Below the pieces are notes generated by a model. It did not search any database, was not told where the DNA came from, and worked only from the letters and a program-made list of their open reading frames with translations. Both the position numbers and the translations under genes were made by a program. A stretch of 64,000 bases of DNA from Phlegmacium glaucopus (Eukaryota; Basidiomycota; Agaricomycetes; Agaricales; Cortinariaceae): contig MU130544.1 of the NCBI GenBank assembly GCA_015039465.1, positions 178,955-242,954 of the forward strand. Reading direction: 5' to 3'. Positions 30,891-44,090 of this stretch are shown here, piece after piece (the first letter of the stretch is position 1; each line of letters starts with the position of its first letter).

Positions 30891-31175
30891 CAAAATACAT
30901 CGTAGAAAAAATGCCCGAGTGCATAATCAAGCCGAGACAACTGAGAAATCACTAGAAGTCTAACATTTTTAGCGGTGGGTTCTTTCCGTTGTTTTGTAGA
31001 CGTTTGTTGTGATCTCCTTTTTTGTCCTTAGACACATTCTGGACGCAGAAGTCTGCATTTCCAGCTAGCCTCCCCTCGACAAATTACCAACACGCGGTCG
31101 TTTCAAGATAACTCTAGTGTGTTACAATTACCTGTCTTTCTTTTTTTTCAAACTTACACTCAGGGAGGATTCAAG

Positions 31176-32827
31176 ATGCTTTCCTGCGAATACATGGCCA
31201 AAACGTCTGTTCCTGTGGAAATATGGCGCGAAATTTGGACCTACTGCCAGCCCGCGGAGCTCAAGGCAATAAGTTGTACATGTCACCTCTTTCGCGAGAT
31301 TTGTCTACCAATGCTCTTCGCCAACCTTAGGCACACGTTTAAAATCGAAGAGGAACAATGGGTTAGTTGGGAGTTGTGGTCGGTGATGATGCTTCTTTGT
31401 AGCAGAACTATCCAAAGGCTAGCCGCGTCTCCCAAACATGCCACTCTGCTTCGGCGATGGGAGGTATCGGTAATAGCGCCTATTACACTGGCCGGGTTGA
31501 GGGTAAATCCAGGGGTCACAAAAGATGGCTGCAAACTTCTCGAAGTCAGTCGGCAATTATACAGTGATTCAGTCCTCCAAAACCTCTCAGCTTTCACGAG
31601 TTTACGCACCATTGAGATCACTTTTTTTGACATTGGAGAAGTTCTCCTCAATGCGTTAAAGGGATTACCTGCTCTAGAAAATTTGATCTGCCTATGGACC
31701 ACCTTTTCCTGCTTCTCGATTACTCCTTCCCTACCACTCCGCGAATTTAAAATGGACTCGGATGCCTTCGATTTGTCTTCTACGGACAATATCTCGTTCG
31801 ATATTATATCTAACAGCTTCCTCGAAAGGCTTGATATAAGTTCCGATGCTCTCCCCTCGATTTTTGCCTCATTGTCTAACCAAGGTCCCTGCGAAAACCT
31901 TTCCGAGTTGTCGCTGGACATTAGAAGCGTCGAAGTTTCAACTCTTTTCAAATTCTTACCATTCTGTCCACGGCTGAGAAAGCTTTCCTTGGCCAATTAT
32001 TATGTATGGAGTCGAAAGGACCCAATTGGCGACGTACCTCCTCTTCCCAATTCAGTCATTCCTCATCTACAATCATTTTCTGGCCATGGCCGTTTCGCCG
32101 AAGCGATTATTCCTGGTCGCCCGGTGGAAATAGTCTCAATTATTGGACAAAAATGGGTGGATTTCAATAGGACCATCGCAATTTTGAAATCTATAACCCA
32201 AAGCACCCTTCCCATTTATGATCTCACCCTCCCATTGATGCAGACCGATCCCAAAATTATCCTCTTCATTTATACATACCTTCCCAAACTGAGATATCTA
32301 CGACTAGGGTTCACATCAACCCCTAAAGATATCTCTGCATCGCTGACATTGTTGTCTCAACCTGCACAACCTACCGTCACAACTCAAGATGATGCCGGAA
32401 ACATGGTCACTGTCCCAGAATGCCACCCTGATGCTGGCGGAAAGCCCCACGTTTATGCGGTAAGAACTTGATATGATGAGACTAAACATTCTTATGAATT
32501 GTTATTTTATAGCAACTCCTGGATATGTTATGTTCCAATGAACTTTCTTTACCCTCCGGCCTCCAGGCCCTAGAGATATGTGATGGGGGAGGCATAGAGA
32601 ATCTCGTCTACGAGGATACATTAGAGGGATGTGATACGGGACTCACTGATCTCCACTACCGTGACTATCTAGACAACCTTTCCGTTTTATATCCATCGCT
32701 TACAGTAGCGGTGATGGGGAAGCACTACAGCTATAATGCTTGGGTCAAACATAGTGGTGGGTATTGGGTGGGCGTCAGTCGGTATGACAGCCGTCTTTCT
32801 CACTTCATTCGAAAATATGGATATTAA
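31176..32827 (+). CDS. F-box protein C, second family (532 aa)
   Basis: Two exons, 31176..32459 and 32513..32827, joined by a 53-bp phase-0 intron. The start MLSCEYMAKTS is chosen because the paralogue at 35215 begins at the equivalent position. The F-box is VPVEIWREIWTYCQPAELKAISCTCHLFREICLPMLF in outline, at residues about 10-50. Leucine-rich strands follow (LRTIEITFFDIGEVLLNALK, LRKLSLANYY, LPKLRYLRLGF). The last exon ends YWVGVSRYDSRLSHFIRKYGY. The role as an SCF receptor is inferred from the family. Confidence 0.8.
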
Positions 32828-33343
32828 AAGAAGTTCTTTTTCTTGCGACATGATGTGGGTCCCGGGACTTTTCGCTGTGCTCTCTCATGCTCCTGTGAAG
32901 TGCTTGGACATCGTAAGCATTTTTGTATAACGGCCGGGGGGCGCAAGGACCCTGGGCAATAGGAGGGACGACAGGGTCAGAATCCGAATGGAATTTGAGA
33001 TTTTTGACCAACAGCTGAGGTAAATCCGGACAAAGATCTGCTGATTTTTTTAGGCACGGAATCCAGACAAGTTTGAAGACCTTCAACACAATTCCTTTCT
33101 ATTGAATTTTCACAGCAGGATCTGTCACATTTCCACTGCCATCGAATTGTTTCGACAGCGGGGCGGAAATATTGAAGGGGAATGATTAGTAAAATAGTTT
33201 TATTTACAAGTAGATACTCATTCTATGCCAGAATTGTGCTTTTCGAGGTGGGCGAGAGCAGCACAAACCTTTTTTGAGCCCAAGGAGGCCTGATCTTAGA
33301 CCGGTGACCCCTAAAGGGTTCTTGTTTCCCCTCTAGGAAGAGG

Positions 33344-33377
33344 AGGACCCCTGAAAGTACCCTTGGAACCCATATCC
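33344..33377 (+). repeat. Inverted repeat arm, left (34 bp)
   Basis: AGGACCCCTGAAAGTACCCT... is the exact reverse complement of 34126-34159. The arms are about 750 bp apart, and related but diverged sequence extends inward. Confidence 0.85.
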
Positions 33378-33529
33378 CGATCCGGATAAAAATTCTCAAA
33401 ATTTTTTGAAAACCCATAGCACTGTCCGGATAGAAATTGGGCCATTTTGGCCAGAACCCAGAGGAGGATTTCCGGATAGAAATTGGACTGGCCGACCTAA
33501 CCCAGAGCCGCTTCTGGATAAAAAATGGG

Positions 33530-33600
33530 TGCAAGTGGGGAACTGAACGCAAGACCTTCCAGAAGGTCATCAACTGAGACATTAACCACTACATAAACTA
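33530..33600 (-). repeat. Possible tRNA-derived SINE head
   Basis: On the minus strand TAGTGGTTAATGTCT resembles the D-arm/A-box of Glu/Val/Asp-type tRNAs. About 30 nt later GCGTTCAGTTCCC resembles the T-arm B-box. There is no cloverleaf with paired acceptor ends, so it is not a functional tRNA. It is a tentative call. Confidence 0.3.
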
Positions 33601-34125
33601 GACATGCGTTTTAAGTATTATATCCTGTACTCTACCTCACAAGATAAGATGTATTGCGCTCAGCCAAATTTTATCACACCATTCTGTAATCTAGAGTCCT
33701 CACCTCCTGTTCACATCTCGTACCCCATGTCATCACCAGACTTCATCGAAATCCATGACGAGCCAGATATCAAAGGTAGCAGCAGGACAGTCCTCGAAGC
33801 TCTGAAAGCTCTTGCTGGAAGGAAAAACTGGCAGAGGACGAGCTTAGCTGGGCCTCGAAATGGCAAGATTTGCTGTATTTTTGTGAAATCCTAATGTACT
33901 AGGCTTGTTCACTTATGAGAAGCTCATAGCATGTGTAATAGGGCTCCAGAGAAGCTGCTGAGTGAAAAATGTGCATTTTAAAGTGAAAAAAGTGAAAATA
34001 GCGGTTTTTGGGTAACCCAGATCCGCGTCCGGATAAAATTTGCCCATACCTGGACCCAGATCCGCCATCCGGATAGAAATCACCCAAAACTGTCCGGATA
34101 AAATTTTGGAAAATTTCGACTTTTT

Positions 34126-34159
34126 GGATATGGGTTCCAAGGGTACTTTCAGGGGTCCT
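34126..34159 (-). repeat. Inverted repeat arm, right (34 bp)
   Basis: Exact reverse complement of 33344-33377. Confidence 0.85.
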
Positions 34160-34344
34160 GGAAGAGGCCAGCCTGATCTACCGATCCGGACAAAATTGGG
34201 CCGAAAAATGGCTAGGTCAACAATCCAGATATGTTTTTGAAAAAATTTGCGAACCTAGGTGTAATCCGGATAAGAATCGCACTGAATCGCAATACCCTGT
34301 CTGGACAAGAATATGAAATCTCGACTTTCATGCTAGTTTGAAAG

Positions 34345-34800
34345 ATGCTTTCCACCGAAATTGTAGGATCTATTCCTGTAGAAATCTGGCACTCAAGGTC
34401 CTTAGTCGGACATGTCACCTTTTTCCCGATATTTGTCTGCCACTGTTGCCTTCGCCAACCTTTCACACAAGTTTACGGTCTACTATGGGCACCGGCTATA
34501 TCGGGAGTTATATTCCGTGACGATGCTTCGGTATAGCATGAATATCAAACGGATAGCTGCCTCCTGCAAGCTTGCCGCTTTGCCTCGTCGTCACCTTAAC
34601 CTTTACTTCTCTAAGAAAAATTGGAAGTTTTTACCGTTGTTGTATCTTTTCCTCCGCTGGAAAGTTCTCGCTAACCGGAAATCCTGATGTCAGCCCGCTC
34701 ATGCAGATATCCCGCTTGTTTCGTCAGTTAGAGGGGGGGTCTAACCTTTATAGGATCAGTGTCTCGTGTAAAGGCTCTCGACGATCAGTTGTTGACCAGG
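34345..34800 (+). pseudogene. F-box gene relic, copy of gene D
   Basis: The sequence from the ATG at 34345 matches the first 300 bp of the gene at 35215 (CGGACATGTCACCTTTTT, GGTATAGCATGAATATCAAA) but lacks about 30 bp inside the F-box. It shifts frame and decays after about 34600. It lies 400 bp upstream of the intact copy. Confidence 0.75.
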
Positions 34801-35214
34801 TAAATTATTCCAGTGTACAGAAACTTGGCGGTAAACACATGCAACCATCGTTTCAATGATTATGCACGTAGATACCTCTAAAATTGTGTTCATAGATATC
34901 TCAATACTACATGAACATCCGAGTCCAAAAAATGTGATGTACAATTGTCACGCGACTAGGATGGCGAAGCGAGCCCAATTGTGCAGACATAATGTAATCA
35001 ACTGTTTCACTGTGTGATACCATGATCGATGTGTATTCTTCATACTTAAACTGTTTCACACACTGAGTCAGATGTATATAAGGTCGCTGTACCTTAAAAG
35101 CAATACGTCAGCTTCCGAAGTGGTATGTTATCCACCTCTTTCGCAACTCCCTTTTTCAAACTCTGTGTTCAAAAGAAACAATCTCAATTGCAACTTTTAT
35201 ACTAGGTTTGAAAG

Positions 35215-36780
35215 ATGTTTTCCACCAAAATCGTAGCATCTGTTCCTGTGGAAATCTGGCACCAGTGTTGGGAGCTCACTCAACACGCAGATCTCAAGGT
35301 CCTTAGTCGGACATGTCACCTTTTTCGCGATATTTGTCTGCCACTGTTGTTCACCAACCTTTCGCACGAGCTTACGGTCCAACACCTGCGCTGGCCATAT
35401 TGGGAGTTCTCTTCAGTAACGATGCTTCGGTATAGCATGAATATCAAACGGATAGCTGCCTCATCCAAGCTTGCTGCATTGCCTCGTCGATGGCAGGTTT
35501 CGGATATGGGGTCGTTTGACACAGACGTCCCCGACGAGAACCACAAACTTCTCAATATTAGTCAGGAAATATATCGCGAATCAGTGTCTCTGGCCCTTCC
35601 AGCATTCACTGGTTTACGCGGTATCGAGATTAGTGGTATTGGCATCGGAGAAGACATCCTCAATGCACTAAACAAATTACCTGCTCTGGAAAGTCTTACT
35701 TGCAAATTTACGAAATTTTCCTGCTACTCGATCACGCCTCTCCTACGAGTACGCGAATTTACACTCATCCACTCAGGTGGTCTGATTGATACCTCACTCG
35801 ATATTGTATCAAGCAACTTTCTCGAAAGGCTCACTCTGGAGCATTATTATATTGGCTCAATTTTGAAAAGCTTGTATAACCAAGGTCCCTACCATTATAT
35901 TTCTGACCTGTCGTTAGGCGGCCATTACTCTGATATCCCAACTCTTTTCGATTTCTTCCAGTTGTGCCCACAACTGAGAAACCTTGTCTTGTCATACTTT
36001 GATACTACCGTTAGCATGGATTTACCCTGTCTTCACACCTCTGTCATTCCTCATCTACAATCCTTTTCTGGCGATCAATGTTTAGCTAAGGCGATTATTC
36101 CTGGCCATCCGGTGGAAATAGTTTCAATCCAACAAAGGAAGTCGATAGATACTCAGGAGGTCGTCATGATCTTGAAATCTATAAGCCAAAGCACCCTTCC
36201 TATTCGCAGCCTCTGTCTCTCCTCCATGTGGACCGATCCCATGATCATCACCTTCATCCGCGAATACTTTCCGTATATAACATATTTGAGGCTGGCATTC
36301 ATCACACGCTTTCAAGATTCATATGCACTACCCCGACCCGTTGTATCAATATTTGACCCGGTCATAACCCAAGATGAGGCTGGCGGGAACCCGGCAAATT
36401 CTCCATATACTTTTGTGGTAAGAGTTCTAAATGATGATTCCAAGATATATCATGTTGAAATCGGCTCTTGTAGGGGTTTATGGATATGTTATGCCTCGAT
36501 AAAATCTCCTTACCTTCCGCCATCCAGGAAATACAGATACTATTAGGTGGCACATCGGGAAGTACGCATTGACTATTTCTTTTGACGAATAGTTGGTTAA
36601 ATGTGGAACATAGAGCTCACTACTCTCCAATACCGTTCCTATTTTACCAAGCTCTCCGACCTCTATCCATCACTCACAATAGTTGTGTTGGACAAAAATT
36701 ACTGGGTCAAGCAGAGCAATGGCCATTGGGTGGATGTAGAACGACAGGACGGCCGCCTTTCTCAGTTCGTTCGAGAATGA
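35215..36780 (+). CDS. F-box protein D, second family (485 aa)
   Basis: Three exons, 35215..36417, 36474..36561 and 36614..36780, reconstructed by alignment with protein C. The introns are 56 and 52 bp and the frame is continuous. Reading straight through the first donor gives a false C-terminus. The F-box is SVPVEIWHQCWELTQ with CHLFRDICLPLLF, leucine-rich strands follow, and the last exon (YWVKQSNGHWVDVERQDG) matches the end of C (YNAWVKHSGGYWVGV). The intact spliced frame suggests a functional gene. Substrate unknown. Confidence 0.75.
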
Positions 36781-37584
36781 TAGACCGGTGACCGATCCTC
36801 ATATGAGGGGAAGAAGATGCACGAGTCTACAAGAATGGCATCCCATTTTGATAAAGATATTTCCCTCTTTTTTTTCTCTCTTCTTTTTGCAACGGAAATT
36901 GATAGCTCAGTGATTACTAGAGTCTGGGGAGAACTTGAGATTTTTGATGTACTGTTTGCTACGACACTTTCTATGACTTTCTTCTCACTTAGAGTATACC
37001 GCTATGGCTTCCAAGGACATTAGTTGAAATCCCTCTTACTTAGCTCATGAAGGCATTAGCAATGCCGGTGCCGGTGAATCCTCAGAACGTGGGAAAACTC
37101 TCAACTACAACGCTTTCAAATTTCAATATCCAACTATTAGAAGTCGTTTCTACTGCGACGTCCTGTGATACTCAAAAGCTGGACGTCGCCTCTGAACCAG
37201 CACCAACTAATGTACCAAATTTCGCTGATTTTGTGGGAGGTCGACTTATTGGCTGCGGACGGCTTACTTAGTATTGAATGACGGTAGGTCTTCGGCCTAG
37301 GCTTCTCCGGGCTTCTTGTTTAATGTCTTAATAGTTTCAGGGTTTTCTATTGATAACAGCAGCCAGCCATTCGAGGGTTCGTACCAGATGCGCAAAAAAG
37401 CACCGATAGTGTCGTGGGCTGAAGCAATGAGCGATTAAAACCCATGAATCCTCCAAAGTCTGCTGCATTACCTCACATAGGATGCTTCTTCCAACAAGCC
37501 AACCAATACCAGACCTAATCTCTCACCCTCGATCGGAATTTGGGATGTTATAAACATCCTTTATCTCCTTCCACCGGCGGTATG
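36781..37584. other. Intergenic, nothing recognised
   Basis: 3' flank of F-box gene D and short open stretches without recognisable family motifs. Confidence 0.4.
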
Positions 37585-40440
37585 TGGGCTTATCGAACCT
37601 AGCCTTGAAGTCAAGTCGGTTCGATTTTAGAATCCCGGTCGACAAAAGGGTGGTTTATCGGATGCAATTCCGATTTTCAATCCCGTTTAACTTTTGGAGT
37701 CATCCGTGCTGTCACTTAGTAGGATGCCGACAGTGACGCTATTCAATTTTGCGGCTTTTCTCTTTCCGAGTCAGACTCCGACTTTCATATCGAGGCCACT
37801 CGTTCATCGTTCGTCCTATTCACCTATTTTTAATTTTGATATAATCCTCGTAATAATCTCTGACTTCCATTATGTGTATGCAGCCGTTGAAAAAATCCTG
37901 AGAATACATGAGGAGCGCCTCAAGACCTCTGTTTTAGTAAACGCCCGCCTCGTGCCTATGCCTCGAGATCGGCCCTGCACCTTGTGCCGTCCTTCCTGCT
38001 CGGCTTTCCCCTCTTGGAATCGTGCCACTTGTCAGCCCCAGCCTTTCAAAATACCTGCTTAAGAAATTCGCGTTCTTCTCGAAAGACAGCGAATCCTCGT
38101 GTCGGTATGCATCTGACATACTCAATCGCACTCAGTTAAGTACCTGTTCTGCAACATGCCCAAGGCAGTGTAAATTTTCAAAGATCATATTTGACAGTTG
38201 TATACCAGGGCAGTGTCGTTGTCACTCACCTGCTCAAGCTATCAATTCGCGATTTCAGGTCTGGTTGTTACATCTTCGAACTCATGCCTCGCGGTTGACT
38301 GCAACTATGTGTTGGGGAAGATTTTTAAGTTCACCATCACCATCACTGTTGGTATTCTCTTCTTCATAGCAGATGGAACCCCAAATTCTCACTATCTGAA
38401 TTCGAAGCTTTCCTCGTGTACGCTCAAATGCTGTATCTATCTATCACCAATGACACTGCCCATGGTGCCGACCATCCGGTACATTGCTGCACATGCTTCA
38501 CTTTGGTGGCAACTCGCTCTCTTTCAGGTTAGTCCTAGTACGGGCTGTGATGGGAGCGGCCATAGTTCTTTACGCTCTTTGGCGATATGGTTCGGTTGAG
38601 CCCCAACCCGATTACAGTGTTATAAATGACTTTGCCTGCAAAAGCCGACATGCTTGGTCCTCGACGCGATAGACACTAGATGCACAGAAATAGTCATTGA
38701 CGTCTTGACCGGCTTTTTCTTCCCCAAAAGTCCTACTTGAGCTTGAAGGGTAGTAGAGGGCACGGAAGTAGGTATATTAATATCCAATTATCACGGAACG
38801 TCCGGCTCGGCTATGCAACATGACATTGTACATGTATGACAACAATATTTTTCTTTTCTTCTTTTCTTTCTAATTGGCATCAATCTATAAGGCTATGACC
38901 CCACATCTAATCGTGTCATCAACGAGGTAAGTTTTCCGTCCTATTTTCGGATCTAGGCCGGCGGCTCTGGAATGATGGGATACATTTTAGTGCGTACTAT
39001 GACTTGATTAGTCGCTAACTAATCATTCCGATGCTTTAGGTTTCTTTCGTATTCAAGCAGCGCCCCTAATAATTTACTCAGGCTGGGTTTTCTCAAGGTG
39101 TTTCCCCAATTAGCTCTTTTGTTCCCTGCTTTTTAAAGCACCCCAGCATGTTTTTATCTGCGGTTTTTTGATCGCGCTGGCAATCGCGGATCTTATTCGC
39201 TGGTCTCTTGCGTGCGATGCCCTCTACCCATTTGAATAAAGTGGCCTAGTGCATACCTACTCTGTGTAGGGAGTGTTATTCACCGTGCCGAGGCTCCTTA
39301 GGCTGATGACAATTTCTCGCCAAACGTCTCAGTTCACAGCTATGTTTCACTACAAGTCTGGCTTGCTTGCCCTTCATTTTCATCGGATGTTCCAATAGTT
39401 GCCTGTGTACGATCGACGGCGAACTGAAGTTAGCTTACATCGCAACGTTATCAAGTGGCCAAGTTGTCGTCTTTATGAGTTATCGTTGCGCCTCTGAGGC
39501 ATTGCCTCGTATCTCCGTCGGACAGCGTCATCTCTAACAGCTCCTAAAAACGGATTTCACCCTCGGCTGATTCCTATTGGCGTTTTGATCGGCTTTGTCC
39601 ACAAGAACGTTCATTTTTTCCCTTCGTTCTGTCTTTGGGTCCACAGAAAATTTCGCACCGAAATCGTGGTCCTCAAAGCGCAGCACTAGTTTACGGTATT
39701 TTCAATACCTAATCAATCAATCTACGAGCGCCTTCCACTGAGTTGTAAAACTTCATGTTAATCGGAGTTCCGTTTATTGCCTTGCTTTGAGACGCTGTTC
39801 TGTTCACTAATACCCCATCGGTGTATTGACTTCCCCCCGTTTGGATGAATCGGTTTGAAGAGACCTGCCTCTGTACGATCATCAATACTTTTCCTGTCTC
39901 GAATCCACGGCTACCTCCAGCAGGTCTGCCTTGCTCAAGTTGATTTGCATTTGTTCATTCCGTTTGAAACCTACATCGAATTTCACTTGCTTGGAAAGAC
40001 ACTCGGCTGGTCCAAGACTCCGATCCATGGTCATTTTTTGTTGATGATCGTCAAACAACAATCACATTCCCTATCGTCCATTCCCCTCAATTGGTCTTTT
40101 ATGACAAATGATTCCACTCTTTATTACTCATCATTATTCCACAGCATGCATGCGTTAATGCCAATAGATGTATACTATTGCCATCTCTATGAAAAGGAAA
40201 ATGATATGCGCACCGCTTCTTGTCAATACCCTCTTCCCGATCCGTAATTATATTATATAACACCTTCAAGTCCATCGTTATCTCCCTATGTCGTATTCCA
40301 CACCTCCTTTTCAATTCATTTATCACAGGGACATCAATGGACGGGTCGATATGAAATTGTTCGATCCTTTGCAAATCCTCCGTTCATCCCTCACTTACTT
40401 GTCCACCATTTATAATTCAATAAGTTGTTTCAATTCTTCT
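37585..40440 (+). repeat. Degenerate duplicated block, copy 1 (about 2.8 kb)
   Basis: Collinear with 41505-44090: shared pieces include GAGCGCCTCA..GACCTCTGTTTTAGTAAA, TTTCTAATTGGCATCAATCT, AATCGCGGATCTTATTCGCTGG and the tail TTTGGATGA..AAGAGAC. Neither copy has a long conserved frame. Short hydrophobic translations (for example AVMGAAIVLYALWRYG near 38550) suggest it may descend from a membrane-protein gene, now decayed. Confidence 0.65.
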
Positions 40441-41504
40441 TAATTTTGTCTTGCTATTGTAATACGTACGAAGTGGGGTTTCCAGTTCAATTTGAGCCCT
40501 GAAATCGACAACAGGATATATGTGACATATATCCTGTTGGCGCTGACCCGGGGAGGGCAGATAAGATTAAAGAATCGTGATTGCATCATCATTACCAAAT
40601 CGATTGTGCATGTATAAGGTCTGTCTACAGAGAGTACTGGTAAATATTGAAGTACTCATCTCATTTGAGAGCATTGCGGCAAAAAATTATTGTAGTTGGC
40701 ATGATGCCTACCACCTCTTTCTGCGAAACGTGAGTGTAAGTCATGATATGATTGTGAGCGCCTACCTTACCTATCCGAAGCCTGCATGAATTCTATTTAC
40801 TCAGTAAAGGTTAGTGACCAAATGGGTGCCTTCAACTTGAAGTCCCAACATCTCACAAGTATATCCGCCAGCATTATCAATTCCTGACACCCAGACATAC
40901 ATATAAAACGCGACTGAGTGGGATCCAGCCATGTTCAGAAAAACATTCAGACCTAAATTGGTACTCTCCTTATCTGACCTATCCAATTCACGCCAACTCA
41001 GGACCTCCCCTTTCTAAAGTTGATTATCATAGGCGGCCTTGGCAAGTGTAAGAATAGCAATCTTCGACGCCATCTCCCGCTCTTTCCGTACCAATCCGAG
41101 TCCGGGTCATACTATTCCTTGTCGTCAGTCGACCCGAATAAACCCTTGTCACCTGCTCGTTCAACTGAACGGGCCTCTCAAATCCATCCATCCCCCTGGA
41201 TAATACCTACCGACAAGTTCGAACACATTGGACTTACCTGGCCCCTGGGAACTAACTTCGTTGTCTGTCACAGCTGTATAGTCACTGATTTCAGGTTATG
41301 ATGCCGGCGAGAGCCGGCGGCACAGCCATTCATCATCAGCCTCTCAGTGAGACTCTCAGTATTTTGGGGTTGGTTCTGGGTAGATGCAAATAGATGTGCA
41401 TGTAAATACACCTTTTAAAAAGGACTTTTAGCTCTGCTAGGATTCTAAAGTGGCGCTGCTCACGTGATTCGATTTCCCGCGGACTCCCGCCATTGTTCAA
41501 GCGC
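40441..41504. other. Spacer between duplicated blocks
   Basis: No gene was recognised. It contains a perfect 31-bp palindrome at 40509-40539. Confidence 0.4.
40509..40539. repeat. Perfect 31-bp palindrome
   Basis: CAACAGGATATATGT, a single G, then ACATATATCCTGTTG. The 15-bp arms are exactly complementary. There is no neighbouring gene to explain it as a terminator. Confidence 0.9.
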
Positions 41505-44090
41505 TCGTCCTTATCGGACCAGCTTCAAACTCGGTTCAACTCTAGAGTCCAGTCGACAAAAGGCGGTATATTGAATGCAACTCCGATTTTCTACAGCACT
41601 GTCGCTTAGGAATATGCCGACATTGGTGCTATTTCGCTTTGTTGTCCAACTGTCTTCTCTTTTCTGATTCTGAGGATCGAGGCCCCTCGTTTACCAAGCG
41701 TTCGCCTTTTCACCTATTTAAATCATTTTTCGTACCTTTTCTCTTACGTGTGGTCGTTTGAAAACTAATTGAAAACAAGCCCCGAGAACACATGCGGAGC
41801 GCCTCAGGACCTCTGTTTTAGTAAAAGGCCCGCCTCGTGCCCAGACCCTGCACATCCTCCTGCTTGGCAATCCCTTCTTAGAACCGTGCCACTTGTCAGC
41901 AGCTCGGCCACAGCCTCCCAAAATGCCTGCTTAAAATATTCGAGTTCTTCCCCAAAGGCAATTCTGGAATCCCTCTTCATATGACATCATCTGATGATTC
42001 ACGAAGTCAGCTAAATATTCTGCAACATGCCGAAGGTGAGATTATTCCTATTAGCTATGTGTCGGAGATTTGGGAAGGATCGGAGTTTTATCTGCAGTGG
42101 CAATCCTCTTCTACATATCTGGGTTCGCCTTTATCGTGCATGCTCGACTGGTCTATCTGAGCCTAGGACAGTGACACCGTCCATGGAGGTACCGGCCGCT
42201 TGGCACATTACTGCGCATGCTTCGCTTGGGTGGCGCTCGCTCTCTTCCGTGTGAACCCTGACGACACGAGCTAGAATGGAAGCAATTACAGCGGCTCGAT
42301 GCTCTCTGATGATCTGGTTCAGCTGACCCACAATGGCATGAATGTCTTTTGTCCGCAAAGGACATGCTTAGTCCACGACGCGATAGATACCCCATGCACA
42401 GGAAGGGTTCACTGACTCCTTTGCTGGGCTGTCCCTACAACAAAGTTTTATATGAGCTCCAAGGGTAGTAAAAGGCACAGAAGTAAGTGTATTAATTTCC
42501 GATATCGCAATGTTCAGTTCGGCTGTGCAACCACAAAATTGTAACTGATGACGAAAACATTTTTCTTTTCTGATTTCTTTCTAATTGGTATCAATCTATA
42601 AGGGCCATGACCCCCTTCACAATGCCACTTCCAGATGACCCACTCCACATCTTATCGTGTCATCAATGAGGTAAAATTTTGGCGTCCTATTTGATTTAGG
42701 CGGGTATGATGGAGTTACATTTTTCCTCAGTCCGCTAACTGATCGTTCCGATATCCCCTGCGCCCTCAGACTCCTTCGTATCCCAAACGGCACCTCTAAC
42801 AATTCACCGGATTTACTCAAGGTGGACAAACATGTTAAAATCGGCTTTTTGTTGCTTGCTCTTAAAACACCCCAGCGCGTTTTTATCTGCGGATTTTTGA
42901 TCGTGTTGACAATCGCGGATCTTATTCGCTGGTCTTTTGCGTGCTGCCCATCTGAATAAAGAGGTCTAGTCTCTATGTCGGGTATTTTACCATGCCGAGG
43001 CTCCTGTTGATAAATTCTCCCAGTTCGCAGTCGCGCTTCTCTGTTTCACTCCAAGTCTGGTTTGCTTACTCTTTGATTTTTCCGGTGGTTAGCTCTGTAT
43101 GATCGACGGCGAACTGGAGTTCAGGCTTAGATCGCAGCGTTATCAAGTAGGGGACTTTTGGTGGGTTTCGTCGCGCCTCTGAGGCATTGCCCTCGAATCT
43201 CCGTCAGATCGTGTTTTCTCTAACACCCTCTACCCATTCTTAAAGCCATATTTCACCCTTCGGATGATATCTAGTGGCGTCTTGATCGGATTTTTCTGCC
43301 AAAGTTCATTTCCCTCCTTCGTTGTGCCTTTTAGTCCCCAGAAAACGGTACAATTTGACATTCATATGCTCGCACCGACATGGTGGTGCTTAAAAGCTAG
43401 GCACTAGTTTACGGTATTCAATACCCCAAGTTCAAACAATCCCACCATACCGTGTACCAGCCTGCGTTCATCCTTCCACCACCCCGGAGTTTCTTTCGAT
43501 TGCCTTGCTTGAGACGCTGTCTTTTCCAATGACAACCCCCATTTCGGGGTACTGACATCCTCCGTTTGGATGAGTCCTTTTTGAAAGAGACTTGGCTAGA
43601 CGTGTTGGAAGTTTGTCGAGGTGAGCGAACATTTGTGTGTTTCAAGTTGATTTGGCCTTTTCGTTTATTATGTATATGGAACCATACACCGAATTCGTTG
43701 ACTCGGAAATGCACTCGGCTTGGTTCCAAAGGCTCCTGTTTCTTTTTTTTGATGATCATCAAACCATTTACTCACATTTGCATTGTCATAGTTCATTCTG
43801 TTACATGTTGATCCTCGACCCCAAAAACAGTTTTTTTAAAATCATCATTCCATCTGTATGAACTCCACACCGTTTCCTTTCAATATTTTTGTTCCCGATC
43901 TCTTGATACCTTGAGGAAACCTCATTCTTTCCCCCCCTTTGAATGGTTACAGATTGCGAAGCCCATCTCGCAAATCTCTCTTTGTCTCTCAATTTGTATT
44001 TGTCCATATAGTAACTACACTGAAATTAATGCAAGGTCGATATATTATTAAATCCTCTAGGCTCTTGTGCATCATCACTGCCATCTCCTA
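41505..44090 (+). repeat. Degenerate duplicated block, copy 2 (about 2.6 kb)
   Basis: Direct, diverged copy of 37585-40440 with numerous indels. No intact gene. Confidence 0.65.

Larger units (their letters stand above)
32828..34344. repeat. Intergenic region rich in TCCGGATA repeats
   Basis: Many copies of (A/T)TCCGGATA(A/G)AAATT lie on both strands between 33000 and 34320, and a 34-bp perfect inverted repeat (33344-33377 and 34126-34159) brackets its middle. A tRNA-like segment lies at 33530-33600 (minus). No protein gene was recognised. Confidence 0.55.
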
